Position numbers and translations under genes: made by a program. A stretch of 64,000 nucleotides of DNA from Candidimonas humi (lineage in GTDB: Bacteria; Pseudomonadota; Gammaproteobacteria; Burkholderiales; Burkholderiaceae_B), in assembly GCF_019166065.1 (NCBI RefSeq), contig NZ_JAHTBN010000003.1, positions 558,001 to 622,000 of the forward strand. Direction: 5' to 3'. This document shows positions 1-8,521 of the stretch, piece by piece. Under the pieces are notes generated by a model. That model worked only from the letters and a program-made list of their open reading frames with translations, ran no database searches and was not told the DNA's origin. Positions within the stretch are counted from its first letter, which is position 1. Every line of letters begins with the position of its first letter.

Positions 1-207
1 ACTGTCACCGGCTCGACACTGCGTCCGAGGCCCGTAGCCTTCAAGGGCGAGATCGCACAGGCCTTGCGCCGCCACGTCTGGCCGCTGCTGGAAGCAAAAA
101 TGATCCGGCCTATCGTGTACGCCACGTTCCCGCTGGCGCGAGCCTGCGACGCCCACGCCATGATGGAAGCCGGCGAGCAGATAGGCAAGATCGTCCTGAC
201 CGTATAG
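1..207 (+). CDS. NAD(P)H:quinone oxidoreductase, zinc-type ADH superfamily (C-terminal fragment)
   Basis: Only the last 68 codons lie in the window; the reading frame is open from base 1 to a TAG at 205-207. The fragment contains TGSTLRPRP, then RRHVWPLLEAKMIRPIV and ends in GEQIGKIVLTV. This pattern is typical of the C-terminus of the quinone oxidoreductase (PIG3/Qor) branch of medium-chain dehydrogenases, which reduce quinones with NADPH in the cytoplasm. The gene runs in the same direction as tpiA, 351 bp upstream of it. The catalytic and cofactor-binding parts are outside the window, so substrate preference cannot be judged. Confidence 0.8.
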   Translation, partial: TVTGSTLRPRPVAFKGEIAQALRRHVWPLLEAKMIRPIVYATFPLARACDAHAMMEAGEQIGKIVLTV

Positions 208-250
208 CTGCGTAAAGGGCCCGCCCGTATAGCTGCATAGAGGGCCTGCC
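201..250. repeat. 25-bp imperfect tandem duplication at a stop codon
   Basis: Bases 201-225 and 226-250 are two head-to-tail 25-bp units that differ at three positions, all transitions. The first unit contains the TAG stop (205-207) of the quinone oxidoreductase gene. The second looks like a local duplication of the gene end plus trailer. Confidence 0.75.
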
Positions 251-558
251 CGCCTGCCAGCCGCAACCCGGATGGCGGACGGCGCGGTTGGGCCGTCTCG
301 GGCAGGATGGCCGGCGCCTGTCTGGGGCAGGAAGCTGCCAGATGGTAGGTGGCGGCTCGAATTCAAAAAACTCACGGGTCTTTAATATTTTCGGCCATCG
401 CTGGACGGCCGCCTGTGCCCGGTATTCGCGCGTCCTGGCGGATGCCCTCCGGGCATTAGGCGAACAGGCCTGCATCACGCTACAATGCCAAGTTTATCCA
501 ATTTTGGACGCGGGCCGTGGCGGCTGTTTTGCGCCTTGCGCGTGCGCTTTCCATTTTT
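251..558. other. Intergenic region upstream of tpiA
   Basis: No convincing gene is seen. The 3' half is less GC-rich (a TTTAATATTTTCGG stretch near 380) and probably carries the tpiA promoter. No operator or confident sigma-70 site could be picked by eye. Confidence 0.5.
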
Positions 559-1308
559 ATGACAGCCACCAAGAATACCCGTACACGCCTGGTAATGGGC
601 AACTGGAAAATGAACGGCAACCTGGCTACCAACGCCGAGTTGCTGGCCGGCTTGCACCTGGGGCAGCCGGATCCGGCTGTCGAGCTTGCCGTGTGCGTGC
701 CGTTTCCGTATTTGGCGCAAGCCAGCGTGGCGCTGGCCGGCGGGCACGTCTCGTGGGGCGCACAGGATGTCAGCGCACATGCGCAAGGCGCCTATACCGG
801 CGAGGTCTCGGCTTCGATGCTGGTCGATTTCGGCTGCCGCTGGGTGCTGGTGGGCCATTCCGAGCGCCGCAGCATGCATGGCGAAAGCAGCCAATTGGTG
901 GCGGACAAGGCTGTCGCGGCACTGGACGGCGGCTTGGTGCCTGTGGTCTGTGTGGGCGAAACCTTGACCGAGCAGGAAGCCGGCCAAACGAACCAGGTCA
1001 TAGCGCAACAGCTTGCGCCGGTGCTGGCCTTGGGCACAGAGGCCCTTGCTAAAATCGTGGTCGCCTATGAGCCGGTGTGGGCGATCGGTACCGGCCGCAG
1101 CGCCACGCCGGAACAGGCGCAGCATGTGCACGCGGCCATACGGGCCAGCCTTGCCGGCGCCGGGTCGCAGCAGACCCGCATTCTATATGGCGGCAGCGTC
1201 AAAGCGTCCAATGCCGCCAGCTTGTTCGCCATGAACGATATCGACGGCGCCCTGGTGGGCGGCGCTTCGCTGGTGGCGCAGGAATTTCTACGTATTGCGG
1301 CCGCATAG
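559..1308 (+). CDS. tpiA: Triosephosphate isomerase
   Basis: The enzyme interconverts dihydroxyacetone phosphate and glyceraldehyde-3-phosphate in cytoplasmic glycolysis and gluconeogenesis. The 249-residue protein has the family's full length. The substrate-binding NWKMNG (Lys17), the catalytic GHSERR (His100) and the catalytic YEPVWAIGTG (Glu171) are all present, followed by the phosphate-binding YGGSVK. The frame is open further upstream to 517, but ATG 559 is preferred because TRTRLVMGNWKMNG follows directly, as in homologues. secG starts 17 bp downstream, so the two are probably cotranscribed. Confidence 0.97.
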   Translation: MTATKNTRTRLVMGNWKMNGNLATNAELLAGLHLGQPDPAVELAVCVPFPYLAQASVALAGGHVSWGAQDVSAHAQGAYTGEVSASMLVDFGCRWVLVGHSERRSMHGESSQLVADKAVAALDGGLVPVVCVGETLTEQEAGQTNQVIAQQLAPVLALGTEALAKIVVAYEPVWAIGTGRSATPEQAQHVHAAIRASLAGAGSQQTRILYGGSVKASNAASLFAMNDIDGALVGGASLVAQEFLRIAAA

Positions 1309-1325
1309 GCTTCGGAGTTTTCTAC

Positions 1326-1898
1326 ATGCAATGGTTGTCTCCTCTTCTTCTGACGATACAAGTCATTTCGTCGATCGCCATCATCGTGCTGGTGTTGTTG
1401 CAGCAAGGCAAGGGCGCGGACATGGGTTCGGCCTTCGGCAGCGGCTCGGCCGGTAGCCTGTTCGGCGCCAGCGGCGCGGCCAATTTCCTGTCGCGCACCA
1501 CCAAGTGGGCGGCGATCATATTCTTCGCCACCACCGGCGGCCTGGCCTATATTGCGCACCACCCCAGCACTTCTCCGCTGGACACCGGCGTGATGAAGGG
1601 CTTCAAGCAAGAAGCGCCCGCCCCGGCTCCGGCCCCCGCCGCCACCGGCTCGGCAGTGCCTTCGGTGCCCGGTGCGCCGGCTCAGCCTGCGCCGGCCGCC
1701 GGCGGGGCTGCCGCTCCCGCTTCGAATGCGGTGCCGTCGGTGCCTGCCTCTCCGTCCGCCCCCGCGGCCGGTGGCAAGTCGTCCTCCGCAACGCCGTCAG
1801 CGGCCGCTCCCGCTGCCGCGCCGTCTGCCGACGACAAGGCGTCGAACCAGTCCGGCGGCAATGGCAAGAAGGTGGATCCTTCCACCTTGGCCAAGTAA
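1326..1898 (+). CDS. secG: Preprotein translocase subunit SecG
   Basis: SecG is the small inner-membrane subunit of the SecYEG export channel. The 190-residue product has two membrane segments (about 5-25 and 58-76). Between them lies the conserved QQGKGADMGSAFGSGSAGSLFG stretch, written here as QQGKGADMGS followed by AFGSGSAG. From about residue 98 there is a long Pro/Ala/Ser-rich tail rich in PSVP and APA repeats. This makes it much longer than the roughly 110-residue E. coli protein, though such tails are common in betaproteobacteria. It lies between tpiA and tRNA-Leu, a frequent gene order in this group. Confidence 0.95.
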   Translation: MQWLSPLLLTIQVISSIAIIVLVLLQQGKGADMGSAFGSGSAGSLFGASGAANFLSRTTKWAAIIFFATTGGLAYIAHHPSTSPLDTGVMKGFKQEAPAPAPAPAATGSAVPSVPGAPAQPAPAAGGAAAPASNAVPSVPASPSAPAAGGKSSSATPSAAAPAAAPSADDKASNQSGGNGKKVDPSTLAK

Positions 1899-2074
1899 CG
1901 CAGGCTTAGTGCCCGAACGCCATCGGCATGGTGGCGTCGGCCGCGATGGCGGTGCATGCGGCTTTTCGATAAGGCCGCGGCAGGATCGCACCGCCGCGCA
2001 ACGCCCTAGGCTGGGGGCGTTTCATGCTAGAATCTCGTTCTTCGCAAAAGGGTAGAACCTTGGCAAAGAGCCCA

Positions 2075-2159
2075 GCCGACGTGGTGGAATTGGTAGACAC
2101 GCTATCTTGAGGGGGTAGTGGCGAAAGCTGTGCGAGTTCGAGTCTCGCCGTCGGCACCA
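2075..2159 (+). tRNA. tRNA-Leu (anticodon GAG)
   Basis: This is a type II tRNA with a long variable arm. The acceptor strand GCCGACG (2075-2081) pairs with CGUCGGC before the discriminator A and an encoded CCA (2157-2159). The D-arm is TGGTGGAATTGGTAGACAC, and the T-loop GTTCGAGTC is canonical. The anticodon stem CTATC/GGTAG encloses the loop TTGAGGG, giving GAG, which reads CUC and CUU leucine codons. A TAGAAT hexamer at 2028-2033 could be its -10 box. Confidence 0.95.
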
Positions 2160-2191
2160 CAGTATCAAGCGATACAGTACGAATTCAATTG

Positions 2192-2226
2192 AAACCCGCA
2201 TGGCTATTGGCCTTGCGGGTTTTTTA
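2192..2226 (+). terminator. Rho-independent terminator of tRNA-Leu
   Basis: AAACCCGCA and its complement TGCGGGTTT flank a 14-nt loop, and a run of six T follows the stem. It sits 32 bp after the tRNA CCA end. Confidence 0.85.
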
Positions 2227-2467
2227 ATGGCCCGGGATTGCGCGGTGCCGTACCATGCACCCATGGATTCCTTGCTTTTGGGTACATTTTTGGGTGCTGT
2301 TTGAAGCACCTCTTGAAAAACGCCCCAACGGGGCCAGTCCGGGCTCGGCCACTACGCAGGTGCTTGCGTGCCAAGGGCCGTTAAAGCCGCAGCCGGCATA
2401 GCGCACGGCGGCGCAAGCTTTGAAGCCGGCGTGGGCTACACCCTCGGGCAGGGCGCTTACGGCCCGA
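2227..2467. other. Short intergenic region behind tRNA-Leu
   Basis: No gene is visible. It holds a perfect 8-bp direct repeat TTTTGGGT (2276-2283 and 2288-2295), followed by a small hairpin GTGCT/AGCAC (2295-2310). It separates the tRNA from the 3' end of the minus-strand permease gene. Confidence 0.5.
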
Positions 2468-3856
2468 TCACCCCAGTTTCGGCAGCAGGTCGAACAACAG
2501 CACCATCACGAGCCCCACCACCGACACAATGGACTGCACCACGGTGATGGTCTTGGTGGCTTCGCCCATGGTCATCCCGAAAGATTCCTTGACCATCCAG
2601 AAGCCCGCGTGATTGGCATAGTTGAAGAACAGCGAGCCGCAGCCGATGGCCAGTGCCAGCAGCGGCACGTGCAGCGTCGGGTCGACGCCTACCAGCGGCG
2701 CCAGCAAGCCGGCGGCGCCCACGATGCCTACGGTGGCCGAGCCGGTGGAAACCGACAGCAGCATCGCGATCAGCCATCCCAGGACCAGCGGCGGCAGGTC
2801 GAACTGCTGCGTCAGGTGCACGATGGCGGTGCCCACCTGGGCGCTGGTCAGTACCTGTTGGAAGGCGCCGCCGCCCGCGATGATAAGCATGATTCCCGCA
2901 ATGGGCTTGAGGCTCTGGCCAAGCGCGTCGCGCAGTTTTTCGGCATCGCCGCCGTGCGTATACACCAGGAAGATCGACGCAAAGAACACGCCCAGCAGCA
3001 TGGCGATGAGCGGATTGCCCAGGAATGCGGCGATATGCAGCAGGCCGGAGTCTTTCGGCAGCAACACCTCGGCCAGTGCATGGAGCAGCATCAGGATCGC
3101 CGGCAGCAGCGCAGACAGCACGCCTATGCCCACGCCGGGCGGATCTTTAGGGGCATCTTCGGGCGTGCTTGCCGTGAACTGCTCCAGCAACGCCGCGTCG
3201 GGGCGTACGCTCATACGTGGCGCAATGAAAGCGCCATACAAAGGCCCGCCCAGCACCATCGCGGGTATCGCGGCGACAAAGCCGTAAAGCATCGTCGGCC
3301 CGACAGAGGTATGCAGGATGGCAATCGCGGTAAGCGGGCCGGGGTGCGGCGGCACCATGCCATGCATGGCGGCCAGCGCCGAGATCACCGGCACGCCTAC
3401 ATATACATAACCCGACCCTTTGAACTTTTCGCGGCTTTCGAGTTTGCGCGCCACGCTGAAGATCAGCGGCAGCATCACCACCAGGCCCACCTCGAAGAAC
3501 ATGGGGATGCCGATGACGAAGGCCACCAATGTCATGGCCCAGGGGATCATGCGGTCCGACGAGCGTTTGAGGATCGCATTGGCCAGGTGCTCGGTCGTGC
3601 CCGAATCCGCCAGGATCTTGCCCAGCATCGCGCCCAGCGCAATCACCACGCCGACGGCCCCCAGTGTCTTGCCGGCGCCATTGGTAATGTTTTTGACAAT
3701 ATCGCCCGGAGCCATGCCGGTGGCGATGCCCACGCCTATGGACACGATCAGCAGCGCCAGCAGCGGGTGGGTGTGGAGGCGCGAGATGATAAGCGCCACC
3801 AGAACAAGCACGCTTAGCAGGGCAGTGACCAATAGCTGGATATCGACGGGAGACAT
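2468..3856 (-). CDS. GntP-family gluconate/sugar-acid:H+ symporter
   Basis: This is a 462-residue, very hydrophobic protein of the gluconate permease (GntP) family, which imports gluconate or related hydroxy acids (glycerate, idonate, fructuronate) with protons. Diagnostic stretches are HGMVPPHPGP near residue 165 and NHAGFWMVKESFGMT near 415. Length and about 12-14 predicted membrane spans fit the family. ATG 3856 is preceded by AAGG at a suitable distance. No gluconokinase or sugar-acid dehydrogenase gene is adjacent, so the substrate is open. It lies between tRNA-Leu and the nuo operon, where related genomes often have no such insertion. Confidence 0.85.
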   Translation of the reverse strand: MSPVDIQLLVTALLSVLVLVALIISRLHTHPLLALLIVSIGVGIATGMAPGDIVKNITNGAGKTLGAVGVVIALGAMLGKILADSGTTEHLANAILKRSSDRMIPWAMTLVAFVIGIPMFFEVGLVVMLPLIFSVARKLESREKFKGSGYVYVGVPVISALAAMHGMVPPHPGPLTAIAILHTSVGPTMLYGFVAAIPAMVLGGPLYGAFIAPRMSVRPDAALLEQFTASTPEDAPKDPPGVGIGVLSALLPAILMLLHALAEVLLPKDSGLLHIAAFLGNPLIAMLLGVFFASIFLVYTHGGDAEKLRDALGQSLKPIAGIMLIIAGGGAFQQVLTSAQVGTAIVHLTQQFDLPPLVLGWLIAMLLSVSTGSATVGIVGAAGLLAPLVGVDPTLHVPLLALAIGCGSLFFNYANHAGFWMVKESFGMTMGEATKTITVVQSIVSVVGLVMVLLFDLLPKLG

Positions 3857-3924
3857 ATAGGCCTTGGGATTTTTCGCGAGTGGAAGTCACCGCCCTCGCA
3901 ACAACTGCCCGTACCCGGGGGTTG

Positions 3925-5235
3925 CTAAGGCAGCCGGATCAGTACCGGCAGCCAGCCCGATACCTGGGCCCATTCGATCAGCTCGAACAGGGGAATCGCC
4001 AGGAAATAGGGCAGGGCGTCGCGCAGGGTGTTCCATAGTCCGGACATCGAGACCGTCAGGTGTTCGTCGCTTCTCCAGCCAGCGAAGCGCGGCCCGAAGC
4101 GGGGAACCCGTGCGCAATAGGCGTCGAATTTCGGCCCGAAGACCTTGCGCAGCAGCCGCTCTTCTTCTTCGATGACGTTCTTGAAAACTGCATAGACGAA
4201 CAGCGCCATGATGGGGCCCAGCAGCAGGCTGCCGGATTGAGCGCCGATGCCCGTGACGGCGATCATGGAAAACCAATACAGCGGATTGCGGCTGATGGAA
4301 TAGGGGCCCTGGTCCATCAGTTCCGCGCCTTTGCGTCCGCCCAGGTACAGGATGCACCAGCAGCGTCCCAGCAGAGCCACCGCGATCAGCGCCAGGCCTA
4401 CCCATTCCACGGATTCGTGCGGCCAGGATTCGGGCGCCGCCGCCGAGCCGATGAAGGGCACCAGGCAGACCAGGAATACGCCGTATATGCCCAGGGTCGT
4501 GCGGCGCTGCACCTGTACGGTGGACAGGTGCTTCCATATTTCTTCCAGCGTGTGGTCGTCCGTGGCCAGGCTGGCCACCCCGTGGCGGGTGACCACCAGC
4601 CGGAAGAAGAGCACGCTGCACAGCAGCCACGCCGCGGCGGCGGCCCACAGGGTCTCGCTGACGAAGTGAGTGCTGTGCATCAAGTAGACCAGGCACAATA
4701 CCAGGCCTACGGCTACTGCCAGGCCCAGGCCCAGCCAGCGCAGGCGCCGGCGCTCCAGCGCCCAGCCGGCAAAATACAGCTCGAACAGGGAAAAATACAG
4801 CCCGAACAGCGCCAGCCCGACGCTGGGATGCGCGCCGAAGGCCGTCAGGGGGTGGGGCACGAGCGCGGTCTGGCGCAGTACCCAGGCCAGCATCGCCGCC
4901 AGCAGAAAGACGCCGAACAGCACTCGGAACAGGGTGCGTCCCGAGCGGGCGGCGGCATCGTTGCGGCCGCGCAGGGCCAGCGCGCCATTGACCAGGATCA
5001 GGCAGGGCAGCACCAGCCATTCGACCAGGTGGGCGGCCAGTTCCAGCCCGCGGCCATATATCGTGGCGTGGCCCCACGCAGTGGGCCCGGGCGGCTGGAG
5101 CATGTGTGCGGCGCCAGTCGCGCCCAGATGTTGGAGACTGTATGCCAGCCAGCCTAGCAGCAGTGAAATGCCGATGATCTGGGTGAGCACGTAGAAGAAG
5201 GAATTCCGGTAATGCATACCGGTGGGTCGAGACAT
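3925..5235 (-). CDS. Membrane protein with isoprenylcysteine methyltransferase (ICMT)-like C-terminus
   Basis: The 436-residue multi-spanning protein has several N-terminal membrane segments of unassigned role. The C-terminal part carries the ICMT/phospholipid-methyltransferase signature: SISRNPLYW near 330, EEERLL near 370, and FGPKFDAYCARVPRFGP. Proteins with this module methylate small substrates or lipids with S-adenosylmethionine at the membrane; bacterial members are mostly uncharacterised. ATG 5235 is chosen because AGGG lies 9 nt upstream; ATG 5244 and ATG 5217 are alternatives. It lies downstream of ugpBAE in the same direction with a 155-bp gap, in the place where ugpC might be expected. 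Confidence 0.65.
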   Translation of the reverse strand: MSRPTGMHYRNSFFYVLTQIIGISLLLGWLAYSLQHLGATGAAHMLQPPGPTAWGHATIYGRGLELAAHLVEWLVLPCLILVNGALALRGRNDAAARSGRTLFRVLFGVFLLAAMLAWVLRQTALVPHPLTAFGAHPSVGLALFGLYFSLFELYFAGWALERRRLRWLGLGLAVAVGLVLCLVYLMHSTHFVSETLWAAAAAWLLCSVLFFRLVVTRHGVASLATDDHTLEEIWKHLSTVQVQRRTTLGIYGVFLVCLVPFIGSAAAPESWPHESVEWVGLALIAVALLGRCWCILYLGGRKGAELMDQGPYSISRNPLYWFSMIAVTGIGAQSGSLLLGPIMALFVYAVFKNVIEEEERLLRKVFGPKFDAYCARVPRFGPRFAGWRSDEHLTVSMSGLWNTLRDALPYFLAIPLFELIEWAQVSGWLPVLIRLP

Positions 5236-5390
5236 GAAGAGCATCCCTGGCAAGAAATGGGTCCGAAGTGCCGCGGATCGCGGTTTCGGAGCCGTGCCGC
5301 CGCGATGGCGGCCGGCGCGGCGTAGCATACATCGCCTGGGGGAAACTTGGTACTGAAATTTGTTACCTGGAATTCGCCGCGGACGCCCGC

Positions 5391-6233
5391 CTATTTTTCG
5401 GGCTCGATGAGGCCTTTGACGAACTGCCGCTGCATGGCGACGATGACGACCAGCGGCGGCAGGATGGCAAGCACCGCCGTGGCCATGACCCAGTTCCAGG
5501 GCGGCACGCTGTCCGGCACGTTTGCCAGGTGCTGCAGGCCCATGACTATGGTGTACATGTCCTCGCGCGTGGTGGCTATCAGCGGCCACAAGTACAGGTT
5601 CCAGCCGTAGATGAACTCGATGACGAACAGGGCCGCGATGGTGGTGCGCGACAGCGGCAGCACGATGTCGAAGAAGAACCGTATGGGGCCCGCGCCGTCG
5701 ATGCGCGCGGCTTCGGTCAGCTCGTCGGGAATGGTCAGGAAGAACTGGCGGAAGAAGAACGTGGCGGTGGCCGAGGCGATCAGGGGCACGATGAGGCCCG
5801 CGTAGGTGTCGAGCATGTGCAGGTCGGCGACGACCTGGTAGGTGGGGAGAATGCGCACTTCCACCGGCAGCATCAGGGTCAGGAAGATCAGCCAGAAGCA
5901 GAACTTGCGCAGCGGGAAGCGGAAATACACGACGGCGTATGCCGAAAGAATCGAAATGGCGATTTTCCCTATGCTGATGCCCAGCGCCATGATCAGGCTG
6001 TTGAGCATCATGCGCGCCACGGGCGGCGCCGCCCCGCCTATGCCCGCAAACAGCACATGCTTGTAGTTCTCGAAGAAGTGCGCGCCGAACCACAGCGGGA
6101 AATGGCTCAGCACCTCGAAGGTAGTGTGCGATGAGGCCACCAGTGCTGCATATACCGGGAAGATGAGCACCACGATCCCGGCCATCAGGACCAGATGGCG
6201 GCGTATCGGGGCGGTGCCGGTTTTTTCTATCAT
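5391..6233 (-). CDS. ugpE: sn-Glycerol-3-phosphate ABC transporter permease UgpE
   Basis: UgpE is one of two inner-membrane permeases of the binding-protein-dependent sn-glycerol-3-phosphate importer. The 280-residue protein has about six membrane spans. The EAA loop that contacts the ATPase is at 174-183 (EAARIDGAGP), and the C-terminus RQFVKGLIEPEK is family-typical. The start overlaps the ugpA stop (ATGA, 6230-6233), indicating translational coupling. No ATP-binding gene follows, so the energising subunit must come from elsewhere. Confidence 0.9.
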   Translation of the reverse strand: MIEKTGTAPIRRHLVLMAGIVVLIFPVYAALVASSHTTFEVLSHFPLWFGAHFFENYKHVLFAGIGGAAPPVARMMLNSLIMALGISIGKIAISILSAYAVVYFRFPLRKFCFWLIFLTLMLPVEVRILPTYQVVADLHMLDTYAGLIVPLIASATATFFFRQFFLTIPDELTEAARIDGAGPIRFFFDIVLPLSRTTIAALFVIEFIYGWNLYLWPLIATTREDMYTIVMGLQHLANVPDSVPPWNWVMATAVLAILPPLVVIVAMQRQFVKGLIEPEK

Positions 6234-7114
6234 TGGTAGTTCACCCGCCTTTCGATATAGCGGAACTGGATGATGGTCAGGATGATGACCAGGCCCATGA
6301 GTATGACCGACTGCGCGGCGGAATTGCCCAGGTTCAGCCCGACGAAGCCGGTGCGGTAGACCTGGTAGACGAGGATGTTCGTGGAGTTGCCGGGCCCGCC
6401 CTGGGTGATGGCGTCGATCAGCCCGAAGGTGTCGAACAGGCTGTACACAATGTCGATGACCAGCAGGAAGAAGGTCGTGGGTGCGAGCAGCGGGAAGATC
6501 ACCGTCCAGAAGCGCCGCACCGGCCCGGCCCCGTCTATGGCCGCCGCCTCGAGCAGCGAAGCCGGAATGGCGTGCAGGCCGGCCAGGAAGAACAGGAAGT
6601 TATAGGCGATCTGGCGCCATACCGCGGCGATGATCATGAGCGTCATGGCCTGGGGGCCGTGGACGTTGAAGTTCCAGTTGACGCCGAGGGCTTCCAGCCA
6701 GTTCGAGACCAGGCCGACATTGGGGTTGAAGATGAACACCCAGAGAATGCCGGCGGCCGCGGGCGCCACGGCATAGGGCCAGGTGAGTATGGCCTGGTAC
6801 AGGCGCGAGCCGCGCAATACCTTGTGCGCCTTGATGGCCAGGTACAGCGACACCGCCAGTGTGAGGAAGGTCGTGGCGATCGTGAATACCGCCGTGACCT
6901 TGAAGGAGTTGAGGTAGGTGTCGCTGCCCAGCAGCGACTTGAAGTTGGCAAGGCCCACGAAGCGCTGGGCGCCGGTAAAGGCGTCCTGTACGAAGAACGA
7001 CGAGGACAGCGCCTCGTAGGCAGGCCAGATGAAGAACACGAGAGTGACCGCCAGTTGCGGCGCCAGCAGCAGATAGGGCAGCCACTTGTTGCGGAAGTAA
7101 ACGCGTTTTTCCAT
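6230..7114 (-). CDS. ugpA: sn-Glycerol-3-phosphate ABC transporter permease UgpA
   Basis: This is the second permease of the Ugp importer (294 residues, about six spans). It begins MEKRVYFRNKWLPYLL and carries the EAA loop EAAAIDGAGP at 189-198. It lies 69 bp after ugpB and overlaps ugpE by four bases, so ugpB-A-E form one operon. Related permeases import other sugars or glycerophosphodiesters; the assignment to glycerol-3-phosphate rests on overall resemblance of all three proteins. Confidence 0.9.
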   Translation of the reverse strand: MEKRVYFRNKWLPYLLLAPQLAVTLVFFIWPAYEALSSSFFVQDAFTGAQRFVGLANFKSLLGSDTYLNSFKVTAVFTIATTFLTLAVSLYLAIKAHKVLRGSRLYQAILTWPYAVAPAAAGILWVFIFNPNVGLVSNWLEALGVNWNFNVHGPQAMTLMIIAAVWRQIAYNFLFFLAGLHAIPASLLEAAAIDGAGPVRRFWTVIFPLLAPTTFFLLVIDIVYSLFDTFGLIDAITQGGPGNSTNILVYQVYRTGFVGLNLGNSAAQSVILMGLVIILTIIQFRYIERRVNYQ

Positions 7115-7183
7115 CCGGCGCTTGCCTTGGTCGAGGTTTCAACAGGGTTTCAGATCGAGTGGCCGAAGTTCATTGCCCGATGG

Positions 7184-8521
7184 TCACTTGGCATGCGCCG
7201 CGGCGAACATCTGCAGTTGCTCGTCGCCGCGCTTGACCGCGTCATCGAGCGCCTGCTGGGCGGTCTTGCTGCCCGACCAGACGTTTTCCAGCTCCTGGTT
7301 GATGATGTCGCGGAACTGCACGTAGTTGCCCATGCGAATGCCCTTGGAATTCTTGGTGGGCGGATTCAGGGACAGTTCCTTGATCGGGGTGGTGGCGCCC
7401 GGGTACTTCTGGTAGTAGCCCTCTTTCTGGTTGAGTTCGTAGGCGGCCTTGGTCACCGGGATATAACCGGTGGCCTGGCTCCATTGCGCTTGTTGCTTGG
7501 GCTCGGCCAGGAAGGCCAGGAACTTGGCAATGCCTTCATAGTGGTTCTTGGGGTTGCCGCTCAGTACCCACAGCGTGGCGCCGCCCAGGATGGAGTTCTG
7601 GGGATGTTTCACGAGGTCGGAGTTGTAGGGCATCATGGTGACGCCGACCTTGAACTTCGCGCCCTTGACGATGGGGACCAGAGCGCCCGAGGACTGCGTC
7701 ATCATGGCGCAGACGCCGCCTACGAATTGCGGCATGGGCTTGTCGGCGCGGCCGCCGTAGGTGAACAGGCCTTTCTTGGCCATTTCGCCCAGGCGCGCGA
7801 TGTGTTCCACGAACGGCTTGGTGTTGAACAGCAGCTTGGTATTGATGCCGCCGAACCCGTTGTCATTGCTGGCAAACGGTATGTTGTGCCAGGCCCCGTA
7901 GTTTTCGATGTTGATCCAGGACTGCCATGCGGTGGTGTAGCCGCACTTGGCGCCGCTGTCCTTGAGTTTCTGGGCGTCGGCTTCGAGTTCTTGCCAGGTC
8001 TTGGGCGGTTCTTTGATCCCGGCCTTCGCGAACATGTCTTTGTTGTAGTAGAGCACCGGCGAAGAGGTGTTGAAAGGCATGGAAAGCAGACGCCCCTGGC
8101 TGTCGCTGTAGTAGGCGCTGACTGCCGGGACGAACTGGTCGGCGGAGAATTTCACGCCCACTTGTTCCATGAGCTTGTACACCGGGACGACGGCGGCCTT
8201 GGCCGCGAGCATGGTACCGGTCCCGACTTCGTAGACCTGCAGGATGTCGGGCTGGCGATGCGTACGGAAGGCGGCGATGGCCTCGGTCATGGATTGGTCG
8301 TACTGGCCCTTGTAGACCGGCTTGACCTGGTACTTGGACTGCGATGCATTGAATTCGTTGGCGAGCTTGTTGACCTCTTCGCCGAGAGGGCCGCCCATGG
8401 AATGCCACCACGTGAGCTGGATGGGGCCGGAGTCGGCCGCATGAGCGCTCGGCGCCATGGCCAGCGCCAGCGCGGAAACGATTGGAATTATTGGTAGTGC
8501 CAGCTTGTCGATCGTGCGCAT
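7184..8521 (-). CDS. ugpB: sn-Glycerol-3-phosphate periplasmic binding protein UgpB
   Basis: UgpB is the extracytoplasmic receptor delivering glycerol-3-phosphate or glycerophosphodiesters to UgpAE. The 445-residue product starts with a signal peptide (about 1-28, cleavage after SAHA). It continues with ITWWHS-like IQLTWWHSMGGPLGE, the usual start of UgpB mature proteins. The motif TSSPVLYYNKDMFAKAG near 160 is typical of family 1 solute receptors. An AAGGAG ribosome site precedes the ATG. It is first in the operon; the upstream 436 bp must carry the promoter. I saw no clear Pho box. Confidence 0.92.
   Translation of the reverse strand: MRTIDKLALPIIPIVSALALAMAPSAHAADSGPIQLTWWHSMGGPLGEEVNKLANEFNASQSKYQVKPVYKGQYDQSMTEAIAAFRTHRQPDILQVYEVGTGTMLAAKAAVVPVYKLMEQVGVKFSADQFVPAVSAYYSDSQGRLLSMPFNTSSPVLYYNKDMFAKAGIKEPPKTWQELEADAQKLKDSGAKCGYTTAWQSWINIENYGAWHNIPFASNDNGFGGINTKLLFNTKPFVEHIARLGEMAKKGLFTYGGRADKPMPQFVGGVCAMMTQSSGALVPIVKGAKFKVGVTMMPYNSDLVKHPQNSILGGATLWVLSGNPKNHYEGIAKFLAFLAEPKQQAQWSQATGYIPVTKAAYELNQKEGYYQKYPGATTPIKELSLNPPTKNSKGIRMGNYVQFRDIINQELENVWSGSKTAQQALDDAVKRGDEQLQMFAAAHAK

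Noticed and set aside
2022-2309. A 95-codon minus-strand frame across tRNA-Leu
   Set aside because: The RRRDSNSHSF-type peptide is the well-known artefact of translating a tRNA-Leu gene on the opposite strand, and the frame spans the terminator.
2420-3817. A 465-codon plus-strand frame opposite the GntP-type gene
   Set aside because: The Gln/His/Arg-rich product without any domain is antisense to a clear permease.
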